Part shown: piece after piece, positions 57,487 to 59,408 of the stretch
How the letters are laid out: the number at the start of each line of letters is the position of its first letter
Position numbering within the stretch: the first letter of the stretch is position 1
Assembly (NCBI RefSeq): GCF_000425145.1
Contig: NZ_KE384315.1
Span: 21,466-80,873 of the forward strand
Length of the DNA stretch: 59,408 nt
Direction: 5' to 3'
Origin: Pedobacter glucosidilyticus DSM 23534
Lineage (GTDB): Bacteria > Bacteroidota > Bacteroidia > Sphingobacteriales > Sphingobacteriaceae
Notes under the pieces: generated by a model
What the model was told of the DNA's origin: nothing
The model's input: only the letters and a program-made list of their open reading frames with translations
Databases searched by the model: none
Program-made: the position numbers and the translations under genes

Positions 57487-58128
57487 ATGGACATTTCTGT
57501 AATAATATTTTTCTTTATCATTTTAATTTATGTTGCTTCGTTGGTGACAGCAATACGTAAAAAGAAATTTGAAGGGATATTAAAAAAGGTTTTTAAGATT
57601 GTTAACTTGACAGCATTTTTCTTGACTTTAGTTTTAATAATTCTTTGGACATTCAATAGACACCTTAGTAACTTGACAATTGAAATTATTCCTTTCTGGA
57701 CATTTATTATTTCCTCAATAATTATTTTTGGCTTGACAGTTACAAATAAAATTGAAAAAATATTCTATGGAATAATCTTTTATGGACACTTATTCATGAC
57801 AGTAATTTTAATTATTCCATTCATTGGAATTGGAATAACTTCAATGGTTTATTCTCCATTTTGGACAGACAGCATTCTGTATCAGGACAAAAATGTAATA
57901 GTGACAGACAAAACCAGTGGGTTTTTAGCGCCAAAATCTTATCCGACTGTTTACATAAAATGTGGACTGTTATCGCACAAATTCAAGACAAGTCTTTCTC
58001 CAGTGTATTCCATAGACAGCGTATCTTTAACTAAAATTGACAATACGAAAATTGAAATTGAAATTCACGGAGACAAGGAGGATATGGACAGAAAAAGCAA
58101 ACAGACATTTGACTGCAACTGCTTATGA
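57487..58128 (+). CDS. Cassette gene 1: hypothetical membrane protein
   Basis: 213 residues with about four membrane helices in the first 130 (MDISVIIFFFIILIYVASLV, NLTAFFLTLVLIILWTF, PFWTFIISSIIIFGLTV, LFMTVILIIPFIGIGI). A soluble C-terminal part follows (SILYQDKNVIVTDKTSGFLA to KSKQTFDCNCL). I do not recognise a family. It fills one cassette between GTTAGCACC (57458) and GGTGCTAAC (58157). Codon use is strongly AT-biased, with many GACA words not seen in the core genes, which suggests recent transfer. Confidence 0.7.
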   Translation: MDISVIIFFFIILIYVASLVTAIRKKKFEGILKKVFKIVNLTAFFLTLVLIILWTFNRHLSNLTIEIIPFWTFIISSIIIFGLTVTNKIEKIFYGIIFYGHLFMTVILIIPFIGIGITSMVYSPFWTDSILYQDKNVIVTDKTSGFLAPKSYPTVYIKCGLLSHKFKTSLSPVYSIDSVSLTKIDNTKIEIEIHGDKEDMDRKSKQTFDCNCL

Positions 58129-58148
58129 CAAACACGACAGAAAAAACT

Positions 58149-58285
58149 GGTGCTAACAGCACATTGGCAATAGGCGGGGTTTCGTCTCCGCTTGACAGTT
58201 TTGTGGTAGCCGAAAGTTCAGTTCTCCGAACAAACTTTTGTACTGAAAAGTCCGCCCATCGCCAATCTGCAAAACGTTATAGGGC
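58149..58285 (+). other. attC-like recombination site 1
   Basis: Imperfect palindrome of 137 bp. The 5' side reads GGTGCTAAC, CACATTGGCAATAGGCGGG; the 3' side TCCGCCCATCGCCAATCTG, then CAAAACGTTATAGGGC. The arms pair over CA-ATTGGC-AT-GGCGG, with TAAC / GTTA at the tips, an integron attC layout (R'', L'', L', R'). The R'' GGTGCTAAC is the reverse complement of the cassette's own 5' start GTTAGCACC. Confidence 0.7.
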
Positions 58286-58303
58286 ATTTTAAAGAACGAC
58301 ACT

Positions 58304-58801
58304 ATGAAACTTAATTTACCTTTATTTATATTATATTTCTGCGTTATTGGTTGTTTAAATACTGATCAAAAACGACAAATCGACGTTCCACCGCGTTTTG
58401 TTTCCAACGACACCACAGACGGAAAACAGTTTATAGCTATTTTGAAACCTGATACTGAATTTAAAAGCACCGAACTGACAAAAGCAGACCTGAAACTAAT
58501 AGACGATTTACTGAATGAAGCTGTTAATGGTTTTAATAAAAGACAAGAAAAAAGGAGAAAAGATGGAAAAACATTTGGTTCACCTATTGACCTAAAAAAA
58601 TATAAACGACAATATATCGCACACAAGAATAAAGAAGGAACTAGAGAAGTTTGGATAAATTGTTTCTGCCGAAGTCATGATGATACAAAATGGAAGACTG
58701 AATTAGTAGTTGTAGAGGATGGTGGAAGTTGTTTTTTCAATCTAAAAATTGACTTGACAAACAAACAATATTTTGAATTTAGTGTGAATGGACTCGCATA
58801 A
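58304..58801 (+). CDS. Cassette gene 2: hypothetical lipoprotein
   Basis: 165 residues with a lipoprotein signal MKLNLPLFILYFCVIGC (lipobox VIGC, Cys 17). The mature part is highly charged with helix LTKADLKLIDDLLNEAVNGF and a C-terminal beta part with YKRQYIAHKNKEGTREVWIN and CFCRSHDD. Looks like one of the small hypothetical proteins often carried by Bacteroidota cassette arrays; function unknown. Its leader (GTTATAGGGC...AAAGAACGACACT) and trailing GCCCTATAAC are complementary. Confidence 0.75.
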   Translation: MKLNLPLFILYFCVIGCLNTDQKRQIDVPPRFVSNDTTDGKQFIAILKPDTEFKSTELTKADLKLIDDLLNEAVNGFNKRQEKRRKDGKTFGSPIDLKKYKRQYIAHKNKEGTREVWINCFCRSHDDTKWKTELVVVEDGGSCFFNLKIDLTNKQYFEFSVNGLA

Positions 58802-58807
58802 AAAAAC

Positions 58808-58948
58808 GCCCTATAACCACAGGTTTAAAAAATTGCGGGGCGAAGTGCTTTCACTTTTTTCATCACTTTTTATTAAATTTAGTGCGGGCTGACAGAGGTT
58901 CTGCAAGTAAAACCGCAATATTCTTAAACCTGCAAACCGTTATCGGGC
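58808..58948 (+). other. attC-like recombination site 2
   Basis: 141-bp imperfect palindrome. GCCCTATAAC, CAGGTTTAA, AATTGCGG on the left; CCGCAAT, TTAAACCTG, CCGTTATCGGGC on the right. R'' GCCCTATAAC is the exact reverse complement of GTTATAGGGC, the start of the same cassette (58276-58285). Confidence 0.75.
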
Positions 58949-58974
58949 AGCCTAAAAGACGACACAGGAAATAT

Positions 58975-59408
58975 ATGACAGACTTCAAAACATATTACAA
59001 TTCAAAATTTCGACAAGACATTAACCAGTTCTTTTCGACAATTCCAGATGATAGTAGGTTTCACGAAGACAAAGACAAAAAAACAAATTTTTTCAATTCA
59101 ACACGAAAGATTGACCACTTCAAAAAATCACTTGGACTTTTTGGACAAAGACGAAAAAGAGTATTTCGGTGTTGCTCTTTTCTTTACAGTTTTGACGGAT
59201 ATGGTTTGCTATACTTATTACAAAGACAACTATGAAAAATTCCAAAGTTTGACTCGCTACCCAAAACTAATTGGAAATTGTTTAAGTTGGTGTCGCTATC
59301 ATTTGCACCCGAGAGACATTTTTTATGCAATGAATCAAGGAAGAAAACCATCTGAACCACAGCTATTATTTATTGACAAGTTTTCTGATGCAATTGACAC
59401 AATGAAAA
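58975..59408 (+). pseudogene. Cassette gene 3: hypothetical protein, frameshifted and cut by window end
   Basis: Begins MTDFKTYYNSKFRQDINQFF (ATG 58975) and reads FSTIPDDSRFHEDK, then the frame decays to a stop at 59235. In the next frame sensible protein continues without a gap to the end of the window: KKQIFSIQHERLTTSKNHLD, FLDKDEKEYFGVALFFTVLT, RYPKLIGNCLSWCRYHLHPR. The switch falls in the A-rich run near 59083-59095 (AAAGACAAAAAAACAAATTT), so a one-base slip or a sequencing error joins the halves. Family not recognised. Its leader CAGCCTAAAAGACGACACAG is shared with the transposase module. Confidence 0.6.

Overview
The window comes from an AT-rich Bacteroidota chromosome. Gliding/type IX secretion genes (gldKLMN, two proteins with T9SS C-terminal sorting domains, a PorP/SprF protein), DUF4271 next to hemD, and a metH-metF operon under a SAM-I riboswitch together suggest Sphingobacteriales (Pedobacter-like). 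The genus assignment is inference.

Layout. 1-23.4 kb is a surface/secretion region. It holds the 3' part of a collagen-like protein, a small T9SS type A cargo protein, a divergent pair (outer-membrane barrel protein and two-domain fasciclin lipoprotein), a 5.4k-residue Calx-beta adhesin with a T9SS type B tail, and its PorP/SprF partner. 23.5-31.5 kb is minus-strand housekeeping: metH, a small four-helix-bundle gene, an EamA transporter and metF, then murQ with a conserved hypothetical. 31.7-41.6 kb is an accessory island, almost all on the minus strand. It has two ParDE modules, a broken acetyltransferase-like gene with a small partner, a Crp/Fnr-DinB pair, a decayed group II intron, an AbiE toxin-antitoxin pair, and a large fusion of Cas4/RecB-like nuclease, RNase H-like exonuclease and IS66-type transposase. 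42.4-56.8 kb returns to core genes: ctpA, der, a subtilase, an Omp85 protein, DUF4271-hemD and gldKLMN. From 57.46 kb to the end there are hypothetical gene cassettes separated by attC-like palindromic sites.

The most unusual structure is a pair of inverted repeats of about 265-280 bp (41590-41854 and 57183-57461) bracketing the ctpA-gldN core block. Each ends outward in the same bases, ACTAGTTA, and at that exact point foreign cassette DNA begins on both sides. On the right, two successive cassettes start with a short sequence (GTTAGCACC, GTTATAGGGC) that is the exact reverse complement of their own 3' boundary (GGTGCTAAC, GCCCTATAAC). This is the geometry of integron cassettes. The left repeat abuts the transposase/AbiE module, whose leader shares the motif CCTAAAAGACGACA with a cassette on the right. 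No integrase gene is visible. The interpretation is a dispersed landing platform for cassettes acting in trans (a CALIN-like arrangement), with the nuclease-transposase/AbiE module as possible cargo.

Functionally, GldKLMN form the T9SS core that would export the giant adhesin, the type A cargo and similar proteins, and the PorP/SprF protein would hold the adhesin at the surface. MetF supplies methyl-THF to MetH, and the riboswitch ties the operon to SAM levels.
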